From: Streptomyces sp. LHD-70
Lineage (GTDB): Bacteria; Actinomycetota; Actinomycetes; Streptomycetales; Streptomycetaceae
Length of the DNA: 64,000 nucleotides
Assembly (NCBI RefSeq): GCF_031157275.1
Contig: NZ_JAVIFW010000007.1
Coordinates: forward strand, 310,001 to 374,000
Reading direction: 5' to 3'
Under the pieces are notes generated by a model. It was not told where the DNA came from. It did not search any database and saw nothing but the letters and a program-made list of their open reading frames with translations. Positions within the stretch are counted from its first letter, which is position 1. Each line of letters opens with the position of its first letter. This document shows, in pieces, positions 18,351 to 27,761 of the stretch. A program made the translations under genes and the position numbers.

Positions 18351-18983
18351 GAAAATTCCTCGCAGGAGGGGCATGAGGGGCGAGGCGCCAGATGCGATGG
18401 ACCGACGCGATCGAGGCAGGGCCGTATGTCTGCTCGCCCTACAAACAAATCGTGAAGACCGGGTTGCGATCTCACACAACCTCATTGAAGCCACGCCGAC
18501 TGATCAAGTCCAAGACCGATACCCACCCGAACCGACTGCGTTTGCCTATAGATCGCGGGCGCGAGAATCGGGGAGATCTGTGGCCGCCTGCTGTTCAGCC
18601 CTGGCGCGGCTCAGCGGCCCTCGAACCGGTCCGGTCGTCAGCCGGCCGGACCGGGGCCGCTGCCGTCGGCGTACCACGCGAGGCGCGGCTTGCGTCACGT
18701 GCGACATCGTCTAAGCACGGCTCGCGTCGAGCTCCCGTTGACAGCCGAGGAGAGATGACACCGGCCGGGCCGGGCGCCTGGTCGGGGGCACTCGCGGGGG
18801 TGATCAGCCGCCGACGAACCCCGTCACCGCCGGAAACCTGATGCTCCTCTCCGGACAGGAGCCTTTCGCCGACGGCGCCATGCGTTACGCCTGTCAGGTC
18901 GGTAAGGACCCCGCGTCCTCCGGCAAATCCAACACCGAGATTGCCGACCAGAGCGGCCTGGCCGCCCCACACCCACAGTGGTC
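18351..18983. other. Non-coding stretch upstream of the MFS operon
   Basis: No open frame here looks like a real gene. The first 200 nt should hold the promoter of the - strand acyl-CoA operon, but no clear -10/-35 pair stands out. The part from about 18,840 is degenerate; a + strand frame near 18,925 reads like the first helix-turn-helix of an IS630-type transposase but is broken. Confidence 0.5.
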
Positions 18984-19129
18984 CTACGGACCCGCGAGTT
19001 CCTCCCGCTCAGGAAGGCTCCTGATGTCGACTCCGCCCACCTGTGCCAACTCGTGCTTGAGCGCGGCAAGTTCGGCGCCACCGGCCATGTGGTTGGTCAG
19101 CTCCTCCAGGCTGACTTCGCTGCTCGACG
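18984..19129 (-). pseudogene. Relic: C-terminus of a sugar ABC transporter ATPase
   Basis: A 45-codon frame ends at a TAG (18984-18986). VSLEELTNHMAGGAELAAL followed by KHELAQV matches the extreme C-terminus of RbsA/XylG-type sugar ABC ATPases. Nothing upstream continues the protein; instead the 34-bp pirin-end repeat follows 5 nt away. A truncated tail, not a functional gene. Confidence 0.7.
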
Positions 19130-19134
19130 AAACC

Positions 19135-19168
19135 CCAGCTCAGCGCACCCGCCCCCGCGGTTTCAGCG
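19135..19168. repeat. 34-bp repeat, copy 1 (matches pirin 3' end)
   Basis: Identical at 33 of 34 positions to 45313-45346, in the same orientation. On the - strand it encodes LKPRGRVR and a TGA, which is how the pirin relic at 45.3 kb ends. Here no pirin sequence precedes it. The single difference is C at 19152 against A at 45330. Confidence 0.9.
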
Positions 19169-19236
19169 CACCCGAGGCGGCTCCTGCCAGCCACCGCACT
19201 CACGCTGACACTGCTCTGCGCCACCAGCTCACAGAG

Positions 19237-19534
19237 TCATCGTCGGATCCGCCGCGAGAGGGGGGACACCTCCTCGGCCGGGGTCTTGACGGATTCGAGG
19301 AGGAGCTGGGAGACGTCGACGACCTGGAGGGACTCCTTGGCTATTCAGCCGGGTGTGCCCCAGGAACTCCCGCGCCAACGTCGCAGTCCGCGCACGCCAG
19401 TTGTCCGTACGGCTGCCCGCCGGAACCGGTTGGCCGAGCCGCACGAACCCGTAGATCCGCGCGACGGCCCGGCCAAGGAGCGCCACACCGATCACGGTCA
19501 GCGCCAACGACACGACGATCGCTGCGAGTTGCAT
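19237..19534 (-). pseudogene. Relic of Fe-S oxidoreductase (etf-linked), internally deleted
   Basis: The N-terminus (membrane segment MQLAAIVVSLALTVIGVALL, then LGQPVPAGSRTDNWRA and REFLGHTRLN) is the start of the large heterodisulfide-reductase-like Fe-S oxidoreductase that commonly follows etfBA in Streptomyces. After about 60 codons the frame shifts at the junction near 19340, and the other frame reads KESLQVVDVSQLLLESVKTP, the extreme C-terminus of the same family. About 600 codons with all cluster cysteines are missing. It begins 24 nt past etfA copy 2. It cannot function. Confidence 0.75.
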
Positions 19535-19557
19535 GAGAAGACACGCCTTCCTGACGG

Positions 19558-20514
19558 TCAGCCCTTGCGGGTATTGACCTCTTCGGTGAGCTGCGGGACG
19601 ACCTCGAAGAGGTCACCGACCACGCCGTAATCGACCAGGTCGAAGATCGGCGCCTCGGCGTCCTTGTTGATCGCCACAATCGTCTTCGACGTCTGCATAC
19701 CGGCACGGTGCTGAATCGCACCCGAGATGCCGGACGCGATATACAGCTGCGGCGAGACCGACTTACCCGTCTGACCCACCTGGTTCGAGTGCGGATACCA
19801 GCCCGCGTCCACCGCGGCACGCGAAGCACCGACCGCCGCACCCAGCGAATCGGCCAGCGCCTCCACAGCGGCGAAGTCGCCGTTCACACCACGGCCACCC
19901 GCAACCACGATCGCAGCCTCCGTCAGCTCCGGCCGACCCGTCGACTCACGCGGCGTACGAGCAGTCACCCTCGTACCCGAAGCGGCATCCGAGAAGGACA
20001 CGACCAGGGCCTCGACCGCACCCGCAGCCGGAGCGGCCTCCACCGCAGCCGAGTTCGGCTTGACCGTGATCACCGGAGTGCCCTGCGTGATACGGGACTT
20101 GGTAGTGAAGGACGCGGCGAACGCCGACTGCGTCGCGACCAGACCCTCCTCCCCCGCCTCCAGATCCACGGCATCCGTGATGATGCCCGACTTGATACGG
20201 ACCGCCAGACGCGCCGCGATCTCCTTGCCCTCCGCAGAGGACGGCACCAGTACGGCGGCGGGCTGCACAGCCTCATACGCCGCCTGCAACGCGTCCACCT
20301 TCGGCACCACCAGATACTCCGCGAACTCCGGTGCATCCGCCATCAGTACGCGCGTCGCGCCGTGTTCGGCCAGGGCGCCCACCGTGTCGGCAGCACCCGC
20401 CCCCAACGCCACCGCGACCGGCTCACCAACACGACGGGCCAGCGTCAGCAGCTCCAGCGTGGGCTTGCGGACGGCACCGTCCACATGGTCGACGTAGACC
20501 AGAACTTCAGCCAT
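19558..20514 (-). CDS. etfA: Electron transfer flavoprotein alpha subunit (copy 2)
   Basis: 318 residues from ATG 20514, TTGAGGAA upstream. Same FAD-domain landmarks as copy 1 (GWYPHSNQVGQTGKSVSP, ISGAIQHRAGMQTSKTIVAI). The order etfB-etfA-Fe-S gene is the usual Streptomyces housekeeping arrangement, although the Fe-S gene is now a relic. It is the last intact gene of the long - strand operon with the N-demethylase, so it may receive electrons from the neighbouring flavoproteins. Confidence 0.95.
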   Translation of the reverse strand: MAEVLVYVDHVDGAVRKPTLELLTLARRVGEPVAVALGAGAADTVGALAEHGATRVLMADAPEFAEYLVVPKVDALQAAYEAVQPAAVLVPSSAEGKEIAARLAVRIKSGIITDAVDLEAGEEGLVATQSAFAASFTTKSRITQGTPVITVKPNSAAVEAAPAAGAVEALVVSFSDAASGTRVTARTPRESTGRPELTEAAIVVAGGRGVNGDFAAVEALADSLGAAVGASRAAVDAGWYPHSNQVGQTGKSVSPQLYIASGISGAIQHRAGMQTSKTIVAINKDAEAPIFDLVDYGVVGDLFEVVPQLTEEVNTRKG

Positions 20515-20537
20515 GAGATTCCTCAACTCCCGGTGAT

Positions 20538-21323
20538 TCAGATGAACTTCAGGCCCGTCAGGAACTCGGCCAGCTCCTTGCCGCCCGCCCCCTCGTCCTT
20601 CACGACCGTCCCTGCCGTACGCGGAGGACGTTCGGCGGCCGACTCCACCGCGGTCCATGCACCGGTGAGGCCGACCTCCTTCGGCTCGATGTCCAGGTCG
20701 TCCAGGTCCCAGGACTCCACCGGCTTCTTCTTCGCCGCCATGATCCCCTTGAACGACGGGTAGCGGGCCTCGCCCGACTGGTCCGTCACCGACACGACGG
20801 CCGGAAGCGACGCCTCCACCTGCTCGGACGCCGCATCCCCGTCGCGACGGCCCTTGACCGTGCCGTCCTCGACCGAGACCTCGGACAGCAGCGTCACCTG
20901 CGCCACGCCGAGACGCTCCGACAACAGCGCGGGCAGAACACCCATCTCCCCGTCCGTGGAGGCCATCCCGCACATCACCAGGTCGTAGCCGACCTGCTCG
21001 ACGGCCTTGGCGAGCACCAGCGACGTACCCATCACATCCGATCCGTGCAGGTCGTCGTCCTCGACGTGCACCCCCTTGTCCGCGCCCATAGACAGGGCCT
21101 TGCTCAACGCGCCCCTGGCGTCCTCCGGACCCACGGTCAGCACCGTGACCTCGGCATCGTCCGCATCCTCCGCGATCTGCAGGGCCTGCTCGACCGCGTA
21201 CTCGTCGAGCTCCGACAGCAGGCCGTCGGTGTCCTCGCGGTCGACGGTCAGGTCGTCCGCGAAGCCCCGGTCGCCGGTGGCGTCGGGCACGTACTTCACA
21301 CACACGACAATGTTCAGACTCAT
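20538..21323 (-). CDS. etfB: Electron transfer flavoprotein beta subunit (copy 2)
   Basis: 261 residues from ATG 21323 (MSLNIVVCVKYVPDATGDR), with AGGAGAG upstream; the upstream open frame is inside the SDR gene. It has the same length as copy 1 and differs at scattered positions. It lies 23 nt before etfA and 34 nt after the SDR, so it is co-transcribed with the hydroxyproline/betaine genes. Confidence 0.95.
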   Translation of the reverse strand: MSLNIVVCVKYVPDATGDRGFADDLTVDREDTDGLLSELDEYAVEQALQIAEDADDAEVTVLTVGPEDARGALSKALSMGADKGVHVEDDDLHGSDVMGTSLVLAKAVEQVGYDLVMCGMASTDGEMGVLPALLSERLGVAQVTLLSEVSVEDGTVKGRRDGDAASEQVEASLPAVVSVTDQSGEARYPSFKGIMAAKKKPVESWDLDDLDIEPKEVGLTGAWTAVESAAERPPRTAGTVVKDEGAGGKELAEFLTGLKFI

Positions 21324-21357
21324 GGTTCTCTCCTGTTCGTTCCGTCGCGCGTCCCGG

Positions 21358-22128
21358 CTAGCGCGCGGCAGTCGTGACAGTCCAGGGATTGCGGGTTCCG
21401 ACGGTCCAGCCGCCGTCGACGAGGATCTCGGCGCCGCTGCAGTACGAGCTCTCCTCCGAGGCGAGGAACGCGGCGACCGTGGCGATCTCGCGAGCCTGGC
21501 CGATGCGGCCCAGCGGGGCCTTGTCGTACTCCGTCGGGACCACACCACTCGGGGCGCCCATCTCGGTGGCCACGCCGCCGGGGTGGATCATGTTGACGCG
21601 GATACCGAGCGGCCCCAACTCCCCTACCGCGGCCTTGGACATGGCGAGGAGCGCCGACTTGGTGGACGCGTACGCCGCGGTCAGGTCCAGCGGGGCGAAC
21701 GAAGAGACCGACACGATGTTGACGATCGCTCCGCCGCCGACCTCGGCCATGTGCGGGGCGACGGTCTGCATACCGAGGAACACACCGATCTGGTTCACGT
21801 CGATGAGCTTGCGGTAGCGGTCGAGCGGGGTCTCGGTGAGCGCGCCCTGGAAGTAGATGCCGGCGTTGTTGACCAGGATGTCCACCTGGCCGAACGTCTC
21901 CTTGGCGGCGGCGAGGGCCGCGGCCCACTGCTCAGGGTCGCTGACGTCGAGGTGCACGGCGAGGGCCTTGTCTTCGCCCAGGTCGGCGACGAGTTTCTGC
22001 GCGTCGTCGTCGAGCACGTCTGCGATGACGACTTTCGCGCCGCGTTCGACGAACAGGCGGGCCTCCGCCTCGCCCTGGCCGCGGGCGGCGCCCGTGATGA
22101 GTGCGACCTTGCCGGTGACCTCAGCCAT
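21358..22128 (-). CDS. SDR-family NAD(P)-dependent oxidoreductase
   Basis: 256 residues from ATG 22128, with GGAGAG immediately upstream. Cofactor motif ITGAARGQGEAEA, NNAG at the expected place, and catalytic Ser...YxxxK in VSVSSFAPLDLTAAYASTK. Classical SDR, resembling glucose- or hydroxysteroid-dehydrogenase-like members. It sits between a TMADH-like demethylase and etfBA; its substrate in this pathway is not evident. Confidence 0.87.
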   Translation of the reverse strand: MAEVTGKVALITGAARGQGEAEARLFVERGAKVVIADVLDDDAQKLVADLGEDKALAVHLDVSDPEQWAAALAAAKETFGQVDILVNNAGIYFQGALTETPLDRYRKLIDVNQIGVFLGMQTVAPHMAEVGGGAIVNIVSVSSFAPLDLTAAYASTKSALLAMSKAAVGELGPLGIRVNMIHPGGVATEMGAPSGVVPTEYDKAPLGRIGQAREIATVAAFLASEESSYCSGAEILVDGGWTVGTRNPWTVTTAAR

Positions 22129-22189
22129 GGTTCTCTCCGATCGTGAAGAATTGTTCAAGTGGCGCTGTAGAGAAGGGAGTTGAGAGGAG

Positions 22190-24229
22190 TCAGATGGCCA
22201 GACACAGGCGGTACGCGTCGAGGATCGCCGCGTGGATGTTGCGGCTGGAGACGGCGTCGCCCACGCGGAAGAGCTGGAAGGCTCCGTCCTCGTTGTGGAC
22301 GATCTGCTGTGGTCTCAGGCCGAGGAGCGCGTCCTGGTCGACGGCTCCGTGGTTGGTCGAGTGCTTCTTCAGGTCGAAGTACACGTCGTCGACGGGGGTC
22401 GTGCCGTGCTCGACGACTAGCTGGTCGACGGTGCGGGTCTCGGTCGTCTCGCCGTACTCGTTGGTGAGGGTCACGGTCAGGCGGCGGTCCGCGTTCCGGC
22501 TCACCGACGTGACCCGGGAGTTGAGGGTCAGGCGGACGTTGCGGCGGGCGAACGACGAGAGGTACGCGGGATAGTTGGTGCCCCCGACCAGGGGCGCGAT
22601 CACCCGCTCCGGGGTGACGAGCTCCACCTCCGCGCCGGATTCGGCGATGATCTCGGCGGCGCTCATCCCTGCGTGGTCGCCGTTGTCGTCGTAGACGAGT
22701 ACGGACTTCGCGGGCTTCACCTCGCGGGTGAGGATCTGCCAACTGTCGGTGATCAGGTTCGGGGGGCCGTCGACGCACTCGGTGTTGGGGATGCCGCCGG
22801 TGGCGACGATGACGATGTCCGGCTGGTGCTCCAGGATGTCGGAGGCTTCCGCGTATGTGTTGCAGCGGATCTTCACTCCGAGGCGATGGCACTCCTCGAC
22901 GCGCCAGTCGACGATGCCGATGAGGTCCCGTCGGCGCGGGGCCGCCGCCGCGATGGCGATCTGGCCGCCGGGCTTGCTGCCCGCCTCCAGGACCGTGACC
23001 TGGTGACCGCGTTCCGCGAGGACCCGGGCCGCCTCCAGGCCCGCGGGTCCCGCGCCGACGACGACGGCCGACTTCGGCCGGGGTGCCACCGGAATCTCGT
23101 GCGGCAGCACCGTCTCGCGGCCCGTCGCCGGGTTGTGCAGGCAGAGCGACTCACCGCCCTCGTAGATGCGGTCGATGCAGTAACCCGCCCCGACACAGGG
23201 CCGGATGCGGTCCTCCTGCCCCTCGGCGAGACGGCGCATCAGGTGCGGGTCCGCGATGTGTGCGCGGGTCATGCCGACCATGTCGAGCAGGCCCTCGCGG
23301 ATGGCATGCCTGGCCGTGGGCAGGTCGGCGATGCGGCCTGCGTGCATCACCGGGACGCCGAGTTCGCGCTTGACGTCGCCGGCGAAGTCGAGGTCGGGGG
23401 CCGCGGGAGTGCCCATGGGGGCGATGACCCGCGCGAGGTTGCGGTCGCTGTCGAGGCTGCCGCGCAGGACGCTGAGGAAGTCGATGCCCTCCGCGGTCAT
23501 CCGGCGGGCGACCTCCAGGCCGTCCGCGGCGGTGAGTCCGCCGGGCCGGGCCTCGTCGACGGCCATGCGCAGGCCTACGACGAAGTCGTCCCCCACGCGT
23601 TCCCGTACGGCGCGGACCACGGCGAGCGGGAGGTGGAGCCTGCGCTCGAAGTCGCCGCCCCACTCGTCGTCCCGGTGGTTGGTCGCCGGGGACCAGAACT
23701 GGTCGAGCAGGTGCCCGTTGCCCATCAGCTCGATACCGTCGAGGCCACCGGCCTTGCAGCGCTCCGCCGCGTCCGCGTACGCGGCGATGACGCGCTCGAT
23801 GTCCCAGTCCTCGGCGGCCTTCGGGAACGCCCGGTGCTGGGGTTCGCGGTCGCCCGAGGAGGAGATGACGGGCAGCCAGTCCCCCTCGTAGTTGCTGGTC
23901 CGGCGCCCGGCGTGGGTCACCTGGCACATCACCAGGGTGTCGTGCTCGTGCACCGCGTCCGAGATCGCCCGGAAGTACGGGACGACCTCGTCGCGGAACA
24001 GTGCGATGTTGTTCACGAAGGCCGGAGACTCCGGCGCCACGCACGCCGCGCCCCCCATCATCGTCAGCGCGAGCCCGCCCTTGGCCTTCTCCAGGTGGTA
24101 GCGGAGGTAGCGCTCCTTGGGCATGCCGTCCTGCGCGTAGGCCGGCTCGTGCGAGGTGCTGACCACGCGGTTCTTCAGGCGCAGGTGCCCCAGGTCGAAG
24201 GGCTCGAGCAGAGGATCGTTGAGGGGCAT
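22190..24229 (-). CDS. TMADH/DgcA-like N-demethylating flavoprotein (copy 1)
   Basis: 679 residues: an N-terminal OYE-like FMN barrel (about 1-340), a cysteine segment, then a two-dinucleotide-binding-domain half starting VVVGAGPAGLEAARVLAERG near residue 390. This is the architecture of trimethylamine dehydrogenase, dimethylglycine demethylase DgcA and the N-methylproline demethylases of stachydrine and hydroxyproline-betaine catabolism. Cysteines at 345, 351 and 363 match the TMADH cluster ligands, but the second ligand is Ala348. It neighbours hydroxyproline-type enzymes and etfBA, so demethylation of an N-methyl (hydroxy)proline with ETF as acceptor is inferred. Confidence 0.85.
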   Translation of the reverse strand: MPLNDPLLEPFDLGHLRLKNRVVSTSHEPAYAQDGMPKERYLRYHLEKAKGGLALTMMGGAACVAPESPAFVNNIALFRDEVVPYFRAISDAVHEHDTLVMCQVTHAGRRTSNYEGDWLPVISSSGDREPQHRAFPKAAEDWDIERVIAAYADAAERCKAGGLDGIELMGNGHLLDQFWSPATNHRDDEWGGDFERRLHLPLAVVRAVRERVGDDFVVGLRMAVDEARPGGLTAADGLEVARRMTAEGIDFLSVLRGSLDSDRNLARVIAPMGTPAAPDLDFAGDVKRELGVPVMHAGRIADLPTARHAIREGLLDMVGMTRAHIADPHLMRRLAEGQEDRIRPCVGAGYCIDRIYEGGESLCLHNPATGRETVLPHEIPVAPRPKSAVVVGAGPAGLEAARVLAERGHQVTVLEAGSKPGGQIAIAAAAPRRRDLIGIVDWRVEECHRLGVKIRCNTYAEASDILEHQPDIVIVATGGIPNTECVDGPPNLITDSWQILTREVKPAKSVLVYDDNGDHAGMSAAEIIAESGAEVELVTPERVIAPLVGGTNYPAYLSSFARRNVRLTLNSRVTSVSRNADRRLTVTLTNEYGETTETRTVDQLVVEHGTTPVDDVYFDLKKHSTNHGAVDQDALLGLRPQQIVHNEDGAFQLFRVGDAVSSRNIHAAILDAYRLCLAI

Positions 24230-24274
24230 GACGTACTCCGATGTACGAAGACGGGGTAGCGGGCGTGCGGGCGG

Positions 24275-25921
24275 TCAGGCGCCCATGTACGGGTAGCGGT
24301 AGTCGGTGTCGGGGGCGAGGTTCTCCTTGACGAACCGGCCGCTCACCCAGCGCTGCAGGGCCAAGGGCGAGCCGATCTTGTCGTTGGTGCCGGAGGCGCG
24401 GGCGCCCGCGAACTGCTGCTTGCCGATGGACATTCCGGCGGGCTTGTCGTTGATGGCGAGGTAGCCGGAGGCGTCGCGCAGGATGTCGAGGGCCTCGGCG
24501 ACGGCCCTGCGGTCGCCTGCGTAGACGGAGGCGGTCAGGCCGTACTGGCTGGTGCGGTCGGCGAGCTTGAGCGTCTCGGTCCAGTCCTTGTCGTCGTATA
24601 CGTAGACGGTCAGGAGCGGGCCGAAGAACTCGGTGCTGAGGGCGAACGACGTCGGGTCGGTGGTCTCGAAGACCGTCGGACGGACGAAGTAGCCGGTCTC
24701 CTTCGACGTGGTGCCACCCGCGATCAGGGTGTGGTCGTCGGATGAGTTGGCGCGCTCGATGGCGCCCGCGAGACGGTCGTGGGCGACCTCGTCGATGACG
24801 GCGCCGAGGAAGGTGGAGTGATCGGCGACGTCACCGACTACGAGCGAGTCGATCTGCTCGGCGAGCTTGTCCTTCAGCTTGGTCCAGATGCTGCGCGGGA
24901 TGTAGGCGCGCGAGGCGGCGGAGCACTTCTGGCCCTGGAACTCGAAGGCGCCGCGGGTCATGCCGGTCAGCAGGGCCTGCACGTCGGCGGAGGGGTGCGC
25001 GATGATCGCGTTCTTGCCGCCGGTCTCCCCGACGACACGCGGGTAGCCCTTGTACGTGTCGATGTGGTCGGCGACCTTCTTCCACAGCTGCCGGAAGACC
25101 TGGGTCGAGCCGACGAAGCTGAGACCGGCCAGGTTCGGGTCGGCGAGCGCGATGTCGGTGACCATTTTTCCGTCGCCGTGCACGCAGTTGATGACACCGG
25201 GCGGGACCCCGGCCTCCTCGAAGATGCGACGGACGACGTCTGTGCTCACCGCCGACTTCTCCGACGGCTTCCACAGGACGGTGTTGCCCATCATGGCGGC
25301 CATCGAGGGCAGGTTGCCGGCGATGTTGGTGAAGTTGAACGGGCTCACCGCGAGGACGAAGCCCTCAAGTCCGCGCTGGTCCAGGTAGTTCTGCTCGCCC
25401 TGGGTGGACTTGGGCTGGCGGGTGTAGATCTCCTCGGCGTAGTGCGCGTTGAAGCGGATCAGGTCAGCCAGCTCGCAGACGCCGTCGATCTCCGACTGGT
25501 GGTACGTCTTCGACTGGTTGAGCATGGTGGCCGCGTTGACCTCGGCGCGGTACTTGCCGGTCATCAGCTCGGCGGCGCGCAGGAAGATCGAGACCCGCTC
25601 GTACCAGGGGGTGCGTGACCAGTCGTGGCGCGCCTCGAGGGAGGCCTCGATGGCGGCGCGCACGTGGGACTCGTCGGCGAGGCTCAACCGGCCGAGCACA
25701 CGCTGGTGGTCGTGGGGCGAGACGACCGGCTGGGTGGTGGAGGTCTCGAAGACCTTGCCGCCGATGGAGAGCGGGATCGACTGCGTCAGGCCGCCGATCC
25801 GCTTGATCTCCGCCTGGAGCGAGAGGGCTTCCGGCGATCCGGGGCGGTACTCGTGGACGGGCTCGTTCTCGGGTGCGGGGACATGGAAGTTGCCGGTGAG
25901 GGGGTGGTTGGCGCCGGTCAT
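24275..25921 (-). CDS. pruA: L-glutamate gamma-semialdehyde (P5C) dehydrogenase
   Basis: 548 residues, the usual length of the single-function class. Catalytic Cys333 in FQGQKCSAASR, general base Glu299 in GETGGKNAII, and VSPFNFTNIAGN in the cofactor region. It oxidises glutamate semialdehyde to glutamate at the end of proline degradation, and the 4-hydroxy analogue in hydroxyproline breakdown. It is 21 nt from the D-amino-acid oxidoreductase gene, in the hydroxyproline-type operon. No proline dehydrogenase gene (putA/prodh) is visible in the window. Confidence 0.94.
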   Translation of the reverse strand: MTGANHPLTGNFHVPAPENEPVHEYRPGSPEALSLQAEIKRIGGLTQSIPLSIGGKVFETSTTQPVVSPHDHQRVLGRLSLADESHVRAAIEASLEARHDWSRTPWYERVSIFLRAAELMTGKYRAEVNAATMLNQSKTYHQSEIDGVCELADLIRFNAHYAEEIYTRQPKSTQGEQNYLDQRGLEGFVLAVSPFNFTNIAGNLPSMAAMMGNTVLWKPSEKSAVSTDVVRRIFEEAGVPPGVINCVHGDGKMVTDIALADPNLAGLSFVGSTQVFRQLWKKVADHIDTYKGYPRVVGETGGKNAIIAHPSADVQALLTGMTRGAFEFQGQKCSAASRAYIPRSIWTKLKDKLAEQIDSLVVGDVADHSTFLGAVIDEVAHDRLAGAIERANSSDDHTLIAGGTTSKETGYFVRPTVFETTDPTSFALSTEFFGPLLTVYVYDDKDWTETLKLADRTSQYGLTASVYAGDRRAVAEALDILRDASGYLAINDKPAGMSIGKQQFAGARASGTNDKIGSPLALQRWVSGRFVKENLAPDTDYRYPYMGA

Positions 25922-25942
25922 GCTGGTGCTCCTAGTCGTTGA

Positions 25943-27217
25943 TCAGGCGTTCTGCGTACGGGAGTTGCGTGCGCGGAAGCGGGTGAGGCGGAAGGGTGCG
26001 AGGAGGGGTTGTTCCTCCTGGAGGGCGATCTCGCGGGCGGCGAGCGCTCCGGTGGCCGGGCCGAGGGTGACGCCGAGGGTGCCGTGTCCGGTCGCCACGT
26101 AGAGGCCGGGCAGTGCCGGGACCGGGCCGATGATGGGCGTGTCGTCCACGGTGGTGGAACGGTGGCCCACCCACTCGTACTCGATGTCGGTGGGACGCCA
26201 GGTGTCCAGGTAGCCGGTGCCGTGCCGGACGACCATGTCGAGCCGCTTGCGGTTGAGGTCGAAGTCGCGGCGTCCGATGTCGAAGGTGCCCGACAGGCGT
26301 ACGGAGTTGCCGAAGGGTGAGCAGGCGACCATGTGCTCGTACAGCTTCAGGGGGTGCGAGGGCGCGAGCCCTTCGCCGTACGCCGTCATGCTGGTGCCCT
26401 TGGCGGCCTCAAGCGGGACGTCCACGCCGAGGGGCTTGAGCAGCGCCCGGGTGGCGAAACCGGCGGCGAAGACGACGTGGTCCGCGTCCAACTCCCGCCC
26501 CTCGGCGGTGTCGACGGCCCACTTCCCCGCCGCGGGCAGCCGGGTGACCCGTCGGACGGGGTCACCCTCGATGACCTCTCCGCCGTTCGCCACGAGCGCC
26601 TTGGCAAGACCAGCGGTGAGGGTCTCGGGCCGTACGTGCCGCTCGCTCACGAGGTGCAGCACGCCGGCGACGTCGCGGCTGATCGCCGGGTCGAAGGCCA
26701 CGACATCCGAGCCGCGGTGGACGGCGATCTCTCCGTCGTACCCCAACGACCGTATTTTCGCGGCCAGTTGCTCGTAGTGGGCGAGGTTGTCCGCCTGCTT
26801 GAACACGACCGCGAGGCCGTCGGTGTAGTGCTCGAAGCTCACCCCCCTTTCAAGGAGCGAGTCGACGTGCTCGTGGGCGTGCCGGGCGAACTTCTGCAGT
26901 GCTGCCGTCGCGCGGGCGCTGCGCTGCTTGTTGCTGGCCCGCAGGAACTGCGTCACCCAGGAGGCGAACCCGAGTTCCAGGTGCGGGCGCATCCGCGCCG
27001 GGCCCTCCGTGCTGGTGAAGCTCCGGACCGCATCGCGTACGGCGCCGGGTGCCGCACGGGGTGCGGAGAGGAAGGGCGTGATCCACCCGGCGTTGCCGGC
27101 CGAGGCCGCAGCGCCCGCGGCGCCGGCGTCGACGACCGTGACCTGGTGGCCGAGTGCGGAGAGTTCGTAGGCGCACGAGAGTCCGATGACGCCCGCGCCG
27201 ATGACGGTGATCTTCAC
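25943..27217 (-). CDS. D-amino-acid dehydrogenase family (probable D-hydroxyproline dehydrogenase)
   Basis: 424 residues from GTG 27217 (VKITVIGAGVIGLSCAYEL), AGGA upstream; the longer frame has no similarity. DadA/DAO fold: N-terminal FAD motif, then ASAGNAGWITPFLSAP and the C-terminal GHGTLGVTLGPATGALAA. Located between RidA/epimerase and PruA, it fits HypO of hydroxyproline catabolism, which oxidises cis-4-hydroxy-D-proline to the cyclic imine. D-proline or another D-amino acid is possible. Confidence 0.83.
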   Translation of the reverse strand: MKITVIGAGVIGLSCAYELSALGHQVTVVDAGAAGAAASAGNAGWITPFLSAPRAAPGAVRDAVRSFTSTEGPARMRPHLELGFASWVTQFLRASNKQRSARATAALQKFARHAHEHVDSLLERGVSFEHYTDGLAVVFKQADNLAHYEQLAAKIRSLGYDGEIAVHRGSDVVAFDPAISRDVAGVLHLVSERHVRPETLTAGLAKALVANGGEVIEGDPVRRVTRLPAAGKWAVDTAEGRELDADHVVFAAGFATRALLKPLGVDVPLEAAKGTSMTAYGEGLAPSHPLKLYEHMVACSPFGNSVRLSGTFDIGRRDFDLNRKRLDMVVRHGTGYLDTWRPTDIEYEWVGHRSTTVDDTPIIGPVPALPGLYVATGHGTLGVTLGPATGALAAREIALQEEQPLLAPFRLTRFRARNSRTQNA

Positions 27218-27254
27218 TGGTCTGTTCCTGCCTGCTCGTACGGGACGGCTCGAC

Positions 27255-27659
27255 TCAGGCCTGCCGCCGGTACGCCACCGCTTCGAACTCCACGAGCACA
27301 TGGCCGCGGAAGCGGGAGACCTCGACGGTGGTTCTGGCGGGCTTGCCGTGGACGTTCACGACTTCCTCGTAGACCTTGTTGAGCTCCGGCAGCCGCTCGA
27401 TGTCGGAGACGTAGCCGTTGATCTTGAGGACCGTCGACCAGTCGGCGCCCGCCGCGTTCAGCTGGCTCTCCAGGTTCGCCAGGGCGGCGCGCACCTGGTC
27501 GCCGAAGTCGGCGGGGCAGGTGCCGTCCGGCTTGCTGGGCAGCGCGCCGCTCGTCCAGACCAGCTCGCCCAGGGCGACGGCTGCGGAGTACGGGGCCGTC
27601 GCCGGGGTGGACTCGAGGGTGATGAGTTCCCGGCCGCCGGCTGTGTCGTGCGTGGTCAT
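27255..27659 (-). CDS. RidA-family enamine/imine deaminase
   Basis: 134 residues, the family length. RidA (YjgF/YER057c) proteins hydrolyse reactive enamines and imines. The C-terminal KPARTTVEVSRFRGHVLVEFEAVA carries the family arginine region in RTTVEVSRF. It lies between the epimerase and the D-amino-acid oxidoreductase whose product would be a cyclic imine, so imine clearance is the likely job. Confidence 0.86.
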   Translation of the reverse strand: MTTHDTAGGRELITLESTPATAPYSAAVALGELVWTSGALPSKPDGTCPADFGDQVRAALANLESQLNAAGADWSTVLKINGYVSDIERLPELNKVYEEVVNVHGKPARTTVEVSRFRGHVLVEFEAVAYRRQA

Positions 27660-27761
27660 GAGCGCTTCCTTTGCTGTGCGTTCAGTGCGTTCAGTGCGCT
27701 TGCGGGCTTCAGTGCGCTTACGGGCTTCGGTGCTCTTACGGGAGGGGCGGCGGTGTCGGGG

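Noticed and set aside
18841..19020. Possible IS630-type HTH fragment (SNTEIADQSGLA, then TVVLRTREFL in the next frame).
   Set aside because: It needs a one-base shift, covers only about 35 codons and overlaps the ABC ATPase relic on the other strand. Suggestive but too weak to list as a feature.
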